Of a stretch of 64,000 bases of DNA, positions 20,241 through 28,509 are shown in pieces (the first letter of the stretch is position 1; each line of letters begins with the position of its first letter). The notes below the pieces were generated by a model. The model was not told the DNA's origin. It saw only the letters and a list, made by a program, of their open reading frames with translations, and ran no database searches. The translations under genes and the position numbers were made by a program. Origin of the DNA: Pleomorphomonas sp. NRK KF1 (GTDB lineage Bacteria > Pseudomonadota > Alphaproteobacteria > Rhizobiales > Pleomorphomonadaceae); NCBI RefSeq assembly GCF_023721755.1, contig NZ_JAMDLH010000001.1, forward strand, positions 1 through 64,000, written 5' to 3'.

Positions 20241-21308
20241 ATGGCGAACATCCGGCTTGAGAGCGTCAGCAAACGCTATCCAGACAAGGTAGCGGTCGAT
20301 AACGTGTCCTTCGAGGTACCAAACGGTTCCTTTTTCGCGCTCCTGGGGCCGTCCGGATGCGGCAAGACGACCATTCTCCGCCTCATAGCCGGACTGGAAA
20401 GACCGGATGCCGGCGAGATAGCGCTGGGCGCGAGACCCGTTGCCGGTCGTGGTGGCTTCGTCGGTCCCGAGCATCGCGGTCTCGGCATGGTCTTCCAGTC
20501 CTATGCCCTCTGGCCCCACATGACCGTAGCGGCAAATATCGACTTCGGTCTGGCCGGCCGTGGCCTCAGCCGGGCCGACCGGCGACGACGGGTCCATGAA
20601 GCGCTCGATCTGGTCGGACTGAGCGCAGAAGGCGCGCGGCGTCCGCATCAGCTGTCCGGCGGACAGAGGCAGCGCGTCGCATTGGCGCGCAGCCTGGCGG
20701 TCCGTCCGGAGATCATCCTTCTCGACGAGCCGCTCGCCAACCTCGACGCGCATCTCAGGCAGACCATGCTCGCCGAGTTCGGTCGCATCCACGCCCAGGC
20801 CAAGACCACCTTCGTGTTCGTCACCCACGATCAGAACGAGGCCATGGCTCTGGCCGATCAGGTGGCCGTGATGGATCGTGGCCGGCTCCAGCAGCTGGCG
20901 CCACCGGAAGAGCTGTTTGCGCGTCCGGCTTCGCCCATGGTGGCTCGTTTCGTCGGGCAGGGCAGACTCCTGGCCGGCGATGTCTTGGCATCGGGCGAGG
21001 GAACGACGCGCTTTCGGCTGGACAACGCGGAGTTCCAGGTCGAAGGCCGAGCCCCGGTCGGTCCCGGTTGGCTGTGCCTCAGAGCCCGTGACGTTCAACT
21101 CGCCAAGGGCGGAGGCAGCGGAGAGCGGCTCAACGGTCGTGTCGTCGGCAGCCGCTTCGAGGGAGGAGATCATCGGCTGACGGTGCAAGTGGGAGAAACC
21201 GGGGCCGTCGGCTCGGTCGATGTTCTCAGCCCGCAACGCGGCACCATCGGCGAAGCCGTCTGCCTTGCGCTCCGAGGTGGCTGGGTTCTGGCGCGCGAGG
21301 CGGCATGA
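20241..21308 (+). CDS. ABC importer ATP-binding protein (Fe3+/phosphonate type)
   Basis: ATPase of an ABC importer in the FbpC/PotA-like group. The product is 355 aa: Walker A GPSGCGKTT at residues 36-44, Q-loop in GMVFQSYALWPHMT, signature LSGGQRQ starting at 138, Walker B ILLDEPLANLD, and H-loop THDQNEAMALAD. A TOBE-type C-terminal domain (about 235-355) senses or regulates. The ATG at 20241 was chosen over an upstream in-frame start overlapping the tRNA terminator region. It is coupled by an ATGA overlap to the next gene. Substrate: Fe3+ or 2-aminoethylphosphonate by family resemblance; not decidable here. Confidence 0.88.
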   Translation: MANIRLESVSKRYPDKVAVDNVSFEVPNGSFFALLGPSGCGKTTILRLIAGLERPDAGEIALGARPVAGRGGFVGPEHRGLGMVFQSYALWPHMTVAANIDFGLAGRGLSRADRRRRVHEALDLVGLSAEGARRPHQLSGGQRQRVALARSLAVRPEIILLDEPLANLDAHLRQTMLAEFGRIHAQAKTTFVFVTHDQNEAMALADQVAVMDRGRLQQLAPPEELFARPASPMVARFVGQGRLLAGDVLASGEGTTRFRLDNAEFQVEGRAPVGPGWLCLRARDVQLAKGGGSGERLNGRVVGSRFEGGDHRLTVQVGETGAVGSVDVLSPQRGTIGEAVCLALRGGWVLAREAA

Positions 21309-22405
21309 ATCGCCTCCTTGCGCTCTCCGGTTTTGGCGCCAAGGGGCCGGCTTGCTTCTTGCTGGAGATTGAGGGACGGCGACTGCTTCTCGACCTTGGT
21401 GAAGGCCCCGATTCCGCTATGCGTCCCGGTCTTGCCGGCATCGGCAAGGTCGATGCGGTTCTGATCAGCCATCTCCATCATGACCATACCGGCGCGCTGG
21501 ACCTCGTCTCGAAACTTGGCCGGCCTCCCGTCTTCGCGACCGGCCTTACGCGATCTCTGATGGAGGGCTCGCACGCCGCGTTTTCTTGCACCTTGCCGCT
21601 GAGCGGCGGAACCGAAGTCGCCGGGATCGCGATCGAGACGGGGCCGGCCGGCCATGCGCCCGGAGCCGTCTGGATGCGGATCGGCGGCCCCGAAGGACTC
21701 CTTTATACCGGCGACTACAGCGACGAAGGCCGGCTCTTTCCCGCCACTGCCCCTCTTCCGGCCAGGGCATTGGTCTTCGACGCCTCCTACGGTGTCGCCG
21801 ACGTGTCGCTGGCAGAACAGATGGCGGGGCTCGACGCGGCCATCGGCGATGGCCCCTGCCTTCTGCCGGCGCCGCCGGCCGGACGCGGACTGGAAATGGC
21901 GCTGCATTTCATGGATGCGGGTCGCCGCGTCATGCTTTGCCCCGCTCATCGGCGCGTCGCCGAAACGCTGATCGCGTGGGAGTCCTCCCCGGACAAGGAC
22001 GTCGCGGCGGCACTCACACGCCTTCTTCGATGCAGCTTGCCCCTGGATCCGGGTATCGCCAGCCAGGACCGCCTGCCGGATGCGGTGATCATCGCCGGCA
22101 CGGCGGACGCCGCGGGCGGCTTTGCCGCCGGCCTTGCGACGCGCATTGCCGCGGACGGTGTCGGGCGGATCGTCTTCACCGGCCATCTGGCGGCCGAAAC
22201 ACCGGCCAGGATTCTCACCGATGAAGGACTGGCAGGATTCGCTCGCTGGAATGTCCATCCTCGCTTGGCTTGCGTTCGCGCCCTTCTGGCCGCGTTACGT
22301 CCCGAGATCGTCATGGCCGCGTTTCTCGAAGCCGATGCCGTCGGGCGGCTGGCCAGGACGCTTTCCGGCGAGAATTTCGTGTTCCAGCCCTCGTTCGAAT
22401 GGTAG
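21305..22405 (+). CDS. Metallo-beta-lactamase-fold hydrolase embedded in ABC operon
   Basis: MBL-fold protein of 366 aa. The metal-binding motif HLHHDH (SHLHHDHTGALD) lies near residues 58-63. A second histidine occurs in AGHAPGAVWMRIGG, and the metal-bridging aspartate probably in YTGDYSDEGRLF. The order resembles RNase J/CPSF-like or PhnP-like phosphodiesterases more than beta-lactamases. No signal peptide is seen. It sits between the ATPase and the solute-binding gene of one importer, which suggests a role in processing the imported compound or in its regulation. The substrate is unknown. Confidence 0.75.
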   Translation: MNRLLALSGFGAKGPACFLLEIEGRRLLLDLGEGPDSAMRPGLAGIGKVDAVLISHLHHDHTGALDLVSKLGRPPVFATGLTRSLMEGSHAAFSCTLPLSGGTEVAGIAIETGPAGHAPGAVWMRIGGPEGLLYTGDYSDEGRLFPATAPLPARALVFDASYGVADVSLAEQMAGLDAAIGDGPCLLPAPPAGRGLEMALHFMDAGRRVMLCPAHRRVAETLIAWESSPDKDVAAALTRLLRCSLPLDPGIASQDRLPDAVIIAGTADAAGGFAAGLATRIAADGVGRIVFTGHLAAETPARILTDEGLAGFARWNVHPRLACVRALLAALRPEIVMAAFLEADAVGRLARTLSGENFVFQPSFEW

Positions 22406-22490
22406 CCGGCGTCCATTTCGGGGGCGGCGTCATGGAGACGTTAAGTCCGGCCTCTAGGTTTGCGGCATCACCAAAAGGAAGGTCGCTCCC

Positions 22491-23477
22491 ATGTCGATGA
22501 AGCTTGCGTCTTTGGCCGCCGTCGCAACCGCGCTGGCGTTTTCCCAAGCGGCTTTCGCCGCTTCCGGGACCATCACCGTCTACACGTCCCAGCCGAACGA
22601 TCAGATGGCGGCCGTCGTCGCCGCCTTCAACAAGGATCATCCCGAGATAACGGTCGATGTGTTCCGTACCGGAACGACCGAGTTGATGACCAAGCTCGAA
22701 GCCGAGTTCACCGCCGGTTCGACGCCCGCCGACGTCATGCTGATCGCCGACGCCGTCGCGATGACCAAGCTCAAGAACGAGGGCCGTCTTTACGCCTATG
22801 CCGACGCTCCCACCGCGGGCCTGCCCGAGGCGGTGATCGATCCGGATCGGACCTTCTTCGGCACCAAGCTCATCACCACCGGCATCATCTACAACACCAA
22901 CCTCGTCAAGACGGCTCCGGTCTCCTGGGCCGACCTGACGGCTCCGGATGTCGCCAAATCGCTGATCATGCCGAGCCCTCTCTATTCGGGAGCGGCGGTG
23001 ATCCATGTCGATACCATGGTGCAGCAGCCCGAGTTCGGCTGGAAATACTATGAAACCCTCGCCGATGCCGGCGCGGTGGCCGGCCAAGGCAACGGCACGG
23101 TGGTCGAGGCGGTGGCGCGTGGCGAGAAGGCCTACGGCATCATCATCGAGTACATGGCCCTCAACGCCAAGGCTAAGGGCTCGCCGGTGGACTTCGTCTT
23201 CCCCAAGGAAGGCGTGTCGTCGATCACCCAGCCGGTGGCCATCCTCAAGGACAGCGACAACATCGACGCGGCCAAGGTCTTCGTCGACTGGCAGATCGGC
23301 AAGACGGCGCAGGAACAGTCGGTCGGGCAGGGCTATTTCCCGATCCTCGCCGGCGTCAACCCGCCGGCCGGCTATCCCGCGCTCGACAGCCTGAAGATCA
23401 TGTCGGCCGATCCGGCCAAGATGCTGGCCGACGACGCCGCCAACAAGCAGAAGTTCGCGGACCTGTTCGGTGGCTGA
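22491..23477 (+). CDS. ABC importer solute-binding protein (Fe3+/2-aminoethylphosphonate family)
   Basis: Periplasmic binding protein of 328 aa. The signal peptide occupies residues 1-23 (LAAVATALAFSQAAFA, cleavage after AFA). The mature start GTITVYTSQPNDQM and the segment TGIIYNTNLVK are typical of the FbpA/PhnS-like group. I see no clear pair of adjacent tyrosines of the Fe-binding type, so iron specificity is not shown. The start at 22491 lies after AAGGAAGG; a second ATG at 22497 is possible. It overlaps the permease start. Confidence 0.85.
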   Translation: MSMKLASLAAVATALAFSQAAFAASGTITVYTSQPNDQMAAVVAAFNKDHPEITVDVFRTGTTELMTKLEAEFTAGSTPADVMLIADAVAMTKLKNEGRLYAYADAPTAGLPEAVIDPDRTFFGTKLITTGIIYNTNLVKTAPVSWADLTAPDVAKSLIMPSPLYSGAAVIHVDTMVQQPEFGWKYYETLADAGAVAGQGNGTVVEAVARGEKAYGIIIEYMALNAKAKGSPVDFVFPKEGVSSITQPVAILKDSDNIDAAKVFVDWQIGKTAQEQSVGQGYFPILAGVNPPAGYPALDSLKIMSADPAKMLADDAANKQKFADLFGG

Positions 23478-25203
23478 TCTTTCGGTGCCACGAGTCTCTC
23501 CAACCGGTCGGCAACGCGTGTCGAGAGGCGACGAACCCCTGTTCGTCGCCTTTCTGGCTCTGGTCGTACTTGTTCTCGCCGTCTGGCCACTCGGCCGGCT
23601 GTTCGTCGAAGCGTTGGGGACCGGCGAGGGAGGAAAGAGCTTCGGCCTGATGTCCGAAGCGTTGAGCAGTCGGGCATTCGAGCGGGCCTTCTGGAACACG
23701 CTGGAAACCTCCTCCGCCTCGGTGGTCGTCTCCGTGCTGCTCGGGCTGCCGCTGGCACTGGCGATCAGCCTCTTCAGGATCGGCAATCGGGTTGCGCTCA
23801 CCTTTCTGGTGCTGTCGCCGCTGCTCATACCTTCGCAGATCATGGCGCTCGCCTGGATCGAGTTGATGGGATCGTCCTCGCCGCTTCTCGGCCTGCTCGG
23901 CTTCGCGCAGGCGCAGGGAGAGACGAACCCGCTCTACTCGCGCGGTGGCATCGTCTGGCTGATGGGCATCGAGCATATGCCGCTGGTCTTCCTGGCGGTG
24001 AGGGCCTGCCTGACGACCTTGCCGGAAGATCTCATCGAGGCGGCCCGGATCGGCGGGGCCGGCATGTTCAGGATCGTGACCGGCGTTCTGCTGCCTCTCG
24101 CCGTGCCGGCTGTGGTCGCCGGTGCGAGCCTCGCCTTCGCCGCTTCGGTCGGCAACTTCGGCGTGCCCGCTCTGCTCGGCATCCCCGGACGCTATCCGAT
24201 GTTGACGACGCTCATCTATCAGCGCCTCAACGGTTTCGGTCCGGCTGTGATCGGGCAGGTTGCCGTTCTGGCCTTGGTGCTGGTTTCAATGGCCGGCGTC
24301 GCGCTTGGTCTGCGTGCGATCGTTTTGCGCCGATCCGCTCCGATCGACCGGAGCGGTCGCCCGCTGGCGCCGTTCGAGGCGGGGAGGTTCCACCGCCCCC
24401 TCGTCTTTGCTCTCTGGAGCGTCGTCACGCTGCTTTCGGTGGTGCCGCTCCTGGCGCTACTCGGCGCCGCCCTCAGCCCCGCCGTTGGTGTCCGCCTGGG
24501 GCTGGATAGCGTGACGCTGGCAGGGTTCCGCTCGACGTTGATCGACAGCGCCACGGTCCGGCGCGCTTTCGCCAACTCCATCCTCTTGTCGGCCGGCGCA
24601 GCCGTCGCGACGGCCGGCATCGCCGTTCTTCTTGCCTATTTCGGAACCGTTCGCAGGCTGATGGTCGCGCGCCGGGTGGCCTGGTTCGCCGAGCTTCCGT
24701 TCATCGTGCCGGGAACGGTTCTGGCTCTCGCGTATATTCTCGTGTTCCTGCCGCCGCTGCCGTTGATCGGCGTGTCGATCTATGGCAGCGCGACGATCCT
24801 CCTGCTGGCCTATGTCGCGCGCTTTCTGGCGCTGGCCATCGGACCGGTTCAGACAGCGCTTGCCAGTCTCGATCCCAGTCTCGACGAGATGGGGCGCATT
24901 CTGGGTGCGCGCACCTTCCGTCGCATTGCCAGGCTGATCGCGCCGCTTGCCGCCCCGGCGTCGGCGGCTGGCGCCATTCTGGTGTTCATGACCGCCTTCA
25001 ATGAGTTGACCGTCTCGGCGTTGCTCTGGTCGAGCGGTGTGGAGACCATCGGCGTGATGGTGTTTTCGCTCCAGTACGAAGGCAACTCGACGGCCGCCGC
25101 AGCCCTTTCGGTCGCTTCGATCGGTTTCGTGCTGGTCTTGGCGCTGCTGGTCGATCGCCTCGGCAATCGCCTTCCGAGCGGAACGCTGCCCTGGCGCCAC
25201 TGA
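23470..25203 (+). CDS. ABC importer permease, two-domain (FbpB-like)
   Basis: Inner-membrane permease of 577 aa built of two fused six-helix halves. Each half carries an EAA-type loop for ATPase contact: EDLIEAARIGGAGMFRIVTGVLLP and LDEMGRILGARTFRRIARLIAP (the longer is quoted only in part). The start is GTG at 23470 inside the end of the binding-protein gene. One permease with two domains replaces the usual pair, as in FbpB and 2-aminoethylphosphonate systems. Confidence 0.88.
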   Translation: MADLSVPRVSPTGRQRVSRGDEPLFVAFLALVVLVLAVWPLGRLFVEALGTGEGGKSFGLMSEALSSRAFERAFWNTLETSSASVVVSVLLGLPLALAISLFRIGNRVALTFLVLSPLLIPSQIMALAWIELMGSSSPLLGLLGFAQAQGETNPLYSRGGIVWLMGIEHMPLVFLAVRACLTTLPEDLIEAARIGGAGMFRIVTGVLLPLAVPAVVAGASLAFAASVGNFGVPALLGIPGRYPMLTTLIYQRLNGFGPAVIGQVAVLALVLVSMAGVALGLRAIVLRRSAPIDRSGRPLAPFEAGRFHRPLVFALWSVVTLLSVVPLLALLGAALSPAVGVRLGLDSVTLAGFRSTLIDSATVRRAFANSILLSAGAAVATAGIAVLLAYFGTVRRLMVARRVAWFAELPFIVPGTVLALAYILVFLPPLPLIGVSIYGSATILLLAYVARFLALAIGPVQTALASLDPSLDEMGRILGARTFRRIARLIAPLAAPASAAGAILVFMTAFNELTVSALLWSSGVETIGVMVFSLQYEGNSTAAAALSVASIGFVLVLALLVDRLGNRLPSGTLPWRH

Positions 25204-25266
25204 ACGGTAGTCGAAGCTTCCGAGACGTATGTCGGACGAACCGGCTCGACTGGCGCCGAGTCGCGC

Positions 25267-25303
25267 CACCGACAGGCCATTCTTGCTCTCTGTCCTGTCG
25301 GTG
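25267..25303. other. Inverted repeat between the ABC operon and the methyltransferase gene
   Basis: CACCGACAGG (25267-25276) and CCTGTCGGTG (25294-25303) form a perfect 10 bp stem with a 17-base loop. It may stop transcription from the permease gene or act as an operator for the next gene; no T-run is present. Confidence 0.45.
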
Positions 25304-25386
25304 ACAGACCGCTTCTCCGTTTGGCGCGATGATCTCCACTGGGGCTTTCCAAAGCTTCTTGGCCTTTGGGAAGCAGGGAGGTTGCG

Positions 25387-26436
25387 ATGGACGGGCTGAC
25401 GGCAACGGTTCGGGACTATTACGGAACACGGCTCAAGGGGAGCGGAGACCTCAAGACCGGCGCCTGTTGTTCATCGGAGCCGCTGTCGCCGCGATTGCGG
25501 TCGATTCTCGATGCGATCCACCCGGAAGTCGTCAATCGCTTCTATGGCTGCGGTTCGCCCATGCCGGATGATGTCGAGGGCTTGACGGTGCTCGACCTTG
25601 GCTGCGGCACAGGGCGCGACGTGTTCATGGTGTCGGCGCTGGTCGGGGAGGCCGGCCGGTCCATCGGCGTCGACATGACGCCGGAGCAACTGGCGGTCGG
25701 CCGCGACCATCAGGCCGAGCAGGCACGCATCTTCGGTCACCGTGCCTCCAACGTCAGCTTCATAGAGGGACAGTTCGAGGATCTCGCGTCCCTGGGCATC
25801 GCCGACGGATCGATCGACGTGGTGATCTCCAACTGCGCCCTCAACCTCTCTCCCGACAAGGCGAGGGTGTTCGCCGAGATCCATCGGGTGCTGAAGCCCG
25901 GCGGCGAACTGCTGTTCTCCGATGTCTTCGCCAGCCGTCGCCTGCCGGCGGAGGTCGCCGCCGACCCGCTGTTGGTGGGCGAATGCCTGGGCGGGGCGCT
26001 CTATGTCGAGGATTTCCGCCGCCTGATGTCGGCAAGCGGCTGGCCGGACTTCCGCCTGCTTTCCAGGCGCCCGATCGCCATCGGCCATCCCTATGCCGAG
26101 CTCCTGGTCGGCGCCACGACCTTCTGGTCGATGACGGTGCGCGCCTTCAAGCTCGATGGGCTCGAGGACTGCTGCGAGGACTACGGTCAGGTGGCGACCT
26201 ACCTAGGCAGTCTGCCCGACTCGCCCAACGCCTTCGTTCTCGACGATCATCATCGCTTCATAGCCGGAAAGCCGATGCTGGTTTGCGGCAACACGGCCGC
26301 CATGATCGGCGAGAGCCGCTTTGGCCGGCATTTCCGGGTCGATGGCAGCCGGGCCGTGCATTTCGGCCGGTTCGACTGTTCTGCGCCGGGTGGCGGCGCG
26401 GAGATCGACGCGGCTCCGGCCTCGGGGTGCTGCTGA
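25387..26436 (+). CDS. ArsM-like SAM-dependent methyltransferase
   Basis: Class I methyltransferase of 349 aa. The SAM motif VLDLGCGTGRD is at residues 68-78. Features shared with arsenite methyltransferase ArsM are the cysteine pair ACCSSE at 27-28, RFYGCG with Cys55, ISNCALNLSPDK, RVLKPGGELLFSDVF and GECLGGALY, which supply the conserved cysteines for thiol-bound arsenic. The C-terminus adds DCCEDYG and a terminal GCC. The start at 25387 has a GGGAGG site. No arsR, arsC or efflux gene is nearby; it adjoins a flavodiiron protein and the molybdenum island. Other thiol-bound substrates remain possible. Confidence 0.7.
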   Translation: MDGLTATVRDYYGTRLKGSGDLKTGACCSSEPLSPRLRSILDAIHPEVVNRFYGCGSPMPDDVEGLTVLDLGCGTGRDVFMVSALVGEAGRSIGVDMTPEQLAVGRDHQAEQARIFGHRASNVSFIEGQFEDLASLGIADGSIDVVISNCALNLSPDKARVFAEIHRVLKPGGELLFSDVFASRRLPAEVAADPLLVGECLGGALYVEDFRRLMSASGWPDFRLLSRRPIAIGHPYAELLVGATTFWSMTVRAFKLDGLEDCCEDYGQVATYLGSLPDSPNAFVLDDHHRFIAGKPMLVCGNTAAMIGESRFGRHFRVDGSRAVHFGRFDCSAPGGGAEIDAAPASGCC

Positions 26437-26481
26437 TCCATTCTTCCGTTTCTCATGTCTTCAACTGAAAGGTAGCCGGAG

Positions 26482-27669
26482 ATGATCCCGCAAAAGGTAA
26501 CGGACGGCATTTATTCCTACAGGGCGATCGATTGGGATCGCGAGCTGTTCGACGAACTGGTGCCGCTTCCGGAAGGCACGACCTACAACGCCTATCTCGT
26601 CGAGGGCAGCGAGAAGACGGCGCTGATCGACACCATCTATCCGCCCAAGACGGCCGAGTTCATCGCCGCCCTCAAGAAGTCCGGCGTCAAGCGCATCGAC
26701 TACATCGTCGCCAATCATGCCGAGCAGGACCACTCGGGCTCCATTCCGGCCGTGCTGGACCTTTTCCCCGAGGCCAAGGTGGTGACCAACGCCAAGTGCA
26801 AGCGCTTCATCATGGACACGCTGCCGGTGGACCGCGACGCCTTCATCACCGTCGGCGATGGCCACAGCCTGTCGCTCGGCGACAAGACGCTGCAGTTCCT
26901 GATGACGCCCTGGGTCCATTGGCCGGACACCATGTGCACTTACGTGCCGGAGGCGCGCACGGCGTTCACCTGCGACTTCCTCGGCGCGCATCTCGCCACC
27001 ACCGATCTCTACGCCGACGACGAGGCGCGGGTCGAAACGGCGGCCAAGCGCTATTACGCCGAGATCATGATGCCCTACCGCAGCTTCTCCAAGGAGGCGG
27101 TCGACAAGGTCGGCGCGCTTGATCTGTCCTATATCGCGCCGAGCCACGGGCCAATCTACGCCCGCCCGCCCTTCGTTCTCGACCTTTATCGCAGCTGGAC
27201 GTCCGACGCGCCCAAGCCCTTCGTCGTCATCCCCTACGTGTCGATGTACGAGAGCACGGCGGCGATGGTCTCCTACCTCACCGACCGGCTCGTAGAACGT
27301 GGCATGGGCGTCAAGCCGATCAACGTCGTCGATCTCGACACCGGCGAGTTCGCCATGAGCCTCGTCGAGGCGTCGACCGTGGTGTTCGCCTCGCCGACAG
27401 TGCTGTCGGGGCCGCATCCGGGCGTCGCCTACGCGGCGCTGCTCGCCAACGTGCTCGGCCTCAAGGCCAAATACGCGGCGGTGATCGGCTCCTTCGGCTG
27501 GGAGGGCAACCTGCCGGAGATCGTTCAGTCGATGCTGCCGAAACTCGGCGCCACCTTCTTCGAGCCGGTGATGGTCAAGGGATTGCCGAGGGAGGCCGCC
27601 TTTGCCGAACTCGACCGGCTCGCAGACGACATCGCCGCCGCCCATGCCGCCGCGCCGGTAGCGGCCTGA
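26482..27669 (+). CDS. Flavodiiron protein (A-type flavoprotein, O2/NO reductase)
   Basis: Soluble enzyme that reduces O2 to water and/or NO to N2O. The product is 395 aa, the class A length. The MBL-like domain has all diiron ligands: His79, Glu81, Asp83 and His84 in NHAEQDH, His146 in WVHWPDT, Asp165 in TCDFLGAH and His221 in PSHGPIY. The flavodoxin domain starts near 250 (PFVVIPYVSMYESTAAM) with FMN contacts in SPTVLSGPHP and GSFGWEG. There is no fused rubredoxin or NADH-oxidase domain, so a separate donor is needed. It lies 45 bp after the ArsM-like gene and suggests low-oxygen life. Confidence 0.92.
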   Translation: MIPQKVTDGIYSYRAIDWDRELFDELVPLPEGTTYNAYLVEGSEKTALIDTIYPPKTAEFIAALKKSGVKRIDYIVANHAEQDHSGSIPAVLDLFPEAKVVTNAKCKRFIMDTLPVDRDAFITVGDGHSLSLGDKTLQFLMTPWVHWPDTMCTYVPEARTAFTCDFLGAHLATTDLYADDEARVETAAKRYYAEIMMPYRSFSKEAVDKVGALDLSYIAPSHGPIYARPPFVLDLYRSWTSDAPKPFVVIPYVSMYESTAAMVSYLTDRLVERGMGVKPINVVDLDTGEFAMSLVEASTVVFASPTVLSGPHPGVAYAALLANVLGLKAKYAAVIGSFGWEGNLPEIVQSMLPKLGATFFEPVMVKGLPREAAFAELDRLADDIAAAHAAAPVAA

Positions 27670-27694
27670 GTGCCGTGGATCGTTGGAGAGACCG

Positions 27695-27967
27695 ATGGAA
27701 GCGTCGAGCCGTGAGGTCCGTGTCGTCTACTTCGCCTGGGTGCGTGAGCGCATCGGTCTTTCCGACGAGCATTTGAGACTGCCCGACCACGTCCGCACGG
27801 CCGGCGACATGATCGCCTGGCTGTCCGGGCGCGGCGACAACTATGCCTACGCGCTCGAATCGCCGTCGACCGTTCGTGTCGCCGTCGATCAGTTGCATAT
27901 CGAACAGAACGAGGCGCTCGGCGAGGCGCGGGAGATCGCTCTGTTTCCGCCAATGACGGGCGGCTGA
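27695..27967 (+). CDS. moaD: Molybdopterin synthase small subunit MoaD
   Basis: Ubiquitin-like sulfur carrier that, as a C-terminal thiocarboxylate, delivers sulfur for molybdopterin. The product is 90 aa, ending LFPPMTGG with the required Gly-Gly. The opening VRVVYFAWVRERIGLSDE is typical. The ATG at 27695 has a GGAGAG site; a TTG four codons upstream is the alternative. moaE is not in the window. The stop is followed within ten bases by a palindromic repeat. Confidence 0.9.
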   Translation: MEASSREVRVVYFAWVRERIGLSDEHLRLPDHVRTAGDMIAWLSGRGDNYAYALESPSTVRVAVDQLHIEQNEALGEAREIALFPPMTGG

Positions 27968-27976
27968 TACCGTTTC

Positions 27977-28102
27977 CGTCAGGTTTCGACCCTTCGGGCG
28001 GAACCTGACGGAGGCGAAAGCGCCCGACCGGGCGCCGGCCGGTCAGGCCGAAACCCGCTTGAGCCGCCCGCTTGAGCCGGCTGAGTCCGGATCAAGCGGA
28101 AA
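27977..28102 (+). repeat. Palindromic intergenic repeat, copy A
   Basis: A 126 bp element starting ten bases after the moaD stop. It contains three stem-loops: GTCAGGTT/AACCTGAC (27978-27985, 28002-28009), GCGCCC/GGGCGC (28020-28035) and CCGCTTGA/TCAAGCGG. A 13 bp unit CCCGCTTGAGCCG is tandemly duplicated. A 46-base core (28018-28063) matches copy B at 61771-61816 on the other strand with a single mismatch. Confidence 0.85.
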
Positions 28103-28509
28103 GCGTATGACGTCTTTTCCATATCCCTGAGCCTGGGACGGCCGCGTCGTCCCGACGCGTCGGCCTCCGTGCGCGACTTTCTCTCCAGCGAAGCGCCGGC
28201 TGGCGCCCGTATCCGTGCTCATACGCATCCTGCCCCCACTGCAGATAGGTGTGGTCGAGAATGGCGGTTTTTCGGGCTTTTTCATCTCTTTCCGCCATTG
28301 AATCGTCCGAAGTCGTCGTGCAGGCGACAGCGATTTCGGGGCAACGAGTCCAATAGCGGACAGATTTCATCCTCGCGAAGGCGGATTCTTCTCACCATGG
28401 ACAGGTCGCCGCTCGGCGCCGCCCCGTGGAGGAGACATGGGGTGGCGGGTTGCAAGGAGATGGCTGGCCGTCCGGGAGCGTTGCGTCGAGCAGGCCGCCG
28501 GAGGACGAC
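28103..28509 (+). other. Leader region of the aldehyde oxidoreductase cluster
   Basis: About 407 bp between the repeat and the xdhC-like gene. Open frames on both strands here are short and lack family features, so I call it non-coding. It contains the inverted repeat at 28260-28299 and presumably the cluster promoter; I could not pick a convincing -35/-10 pair or a correctly spaced sigma-54 site. Confidence 0.5.
28260..28299. promoter_or_regulatory. Inverted repeat in the leader of the molybdoenzyme cluster
   Basis: AATGGCGG (28260-28267) and CCGCCATT (28292-28299) are perfect arms around a 24-base T-rich centre. It could be an operator for a dimeric regulator or a leader hairpin. It is about 210 bp upstream of the first gene of the cluster. 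Confidence 0.4.

Noticed and set aside
25204-25386. A small gene between the permease and the ArsM-like gene
   Set aside because: Only short frames without motifs are present; the inverted repeat at 25267-25303 explains the region better.
28043-28370. Short - strand open frames overlapping repeat copy A
   Set aside because: They run through the palindromic repeat, have no family signature or binding site, and are likely chance frames.
28433-28460. TGGCGGGTTGC-like string as a sigma-54 promoter before the molybdoenzyme cluster
   Set aside because: The GG and GC elements are too close together for a -24/-12 promoter.
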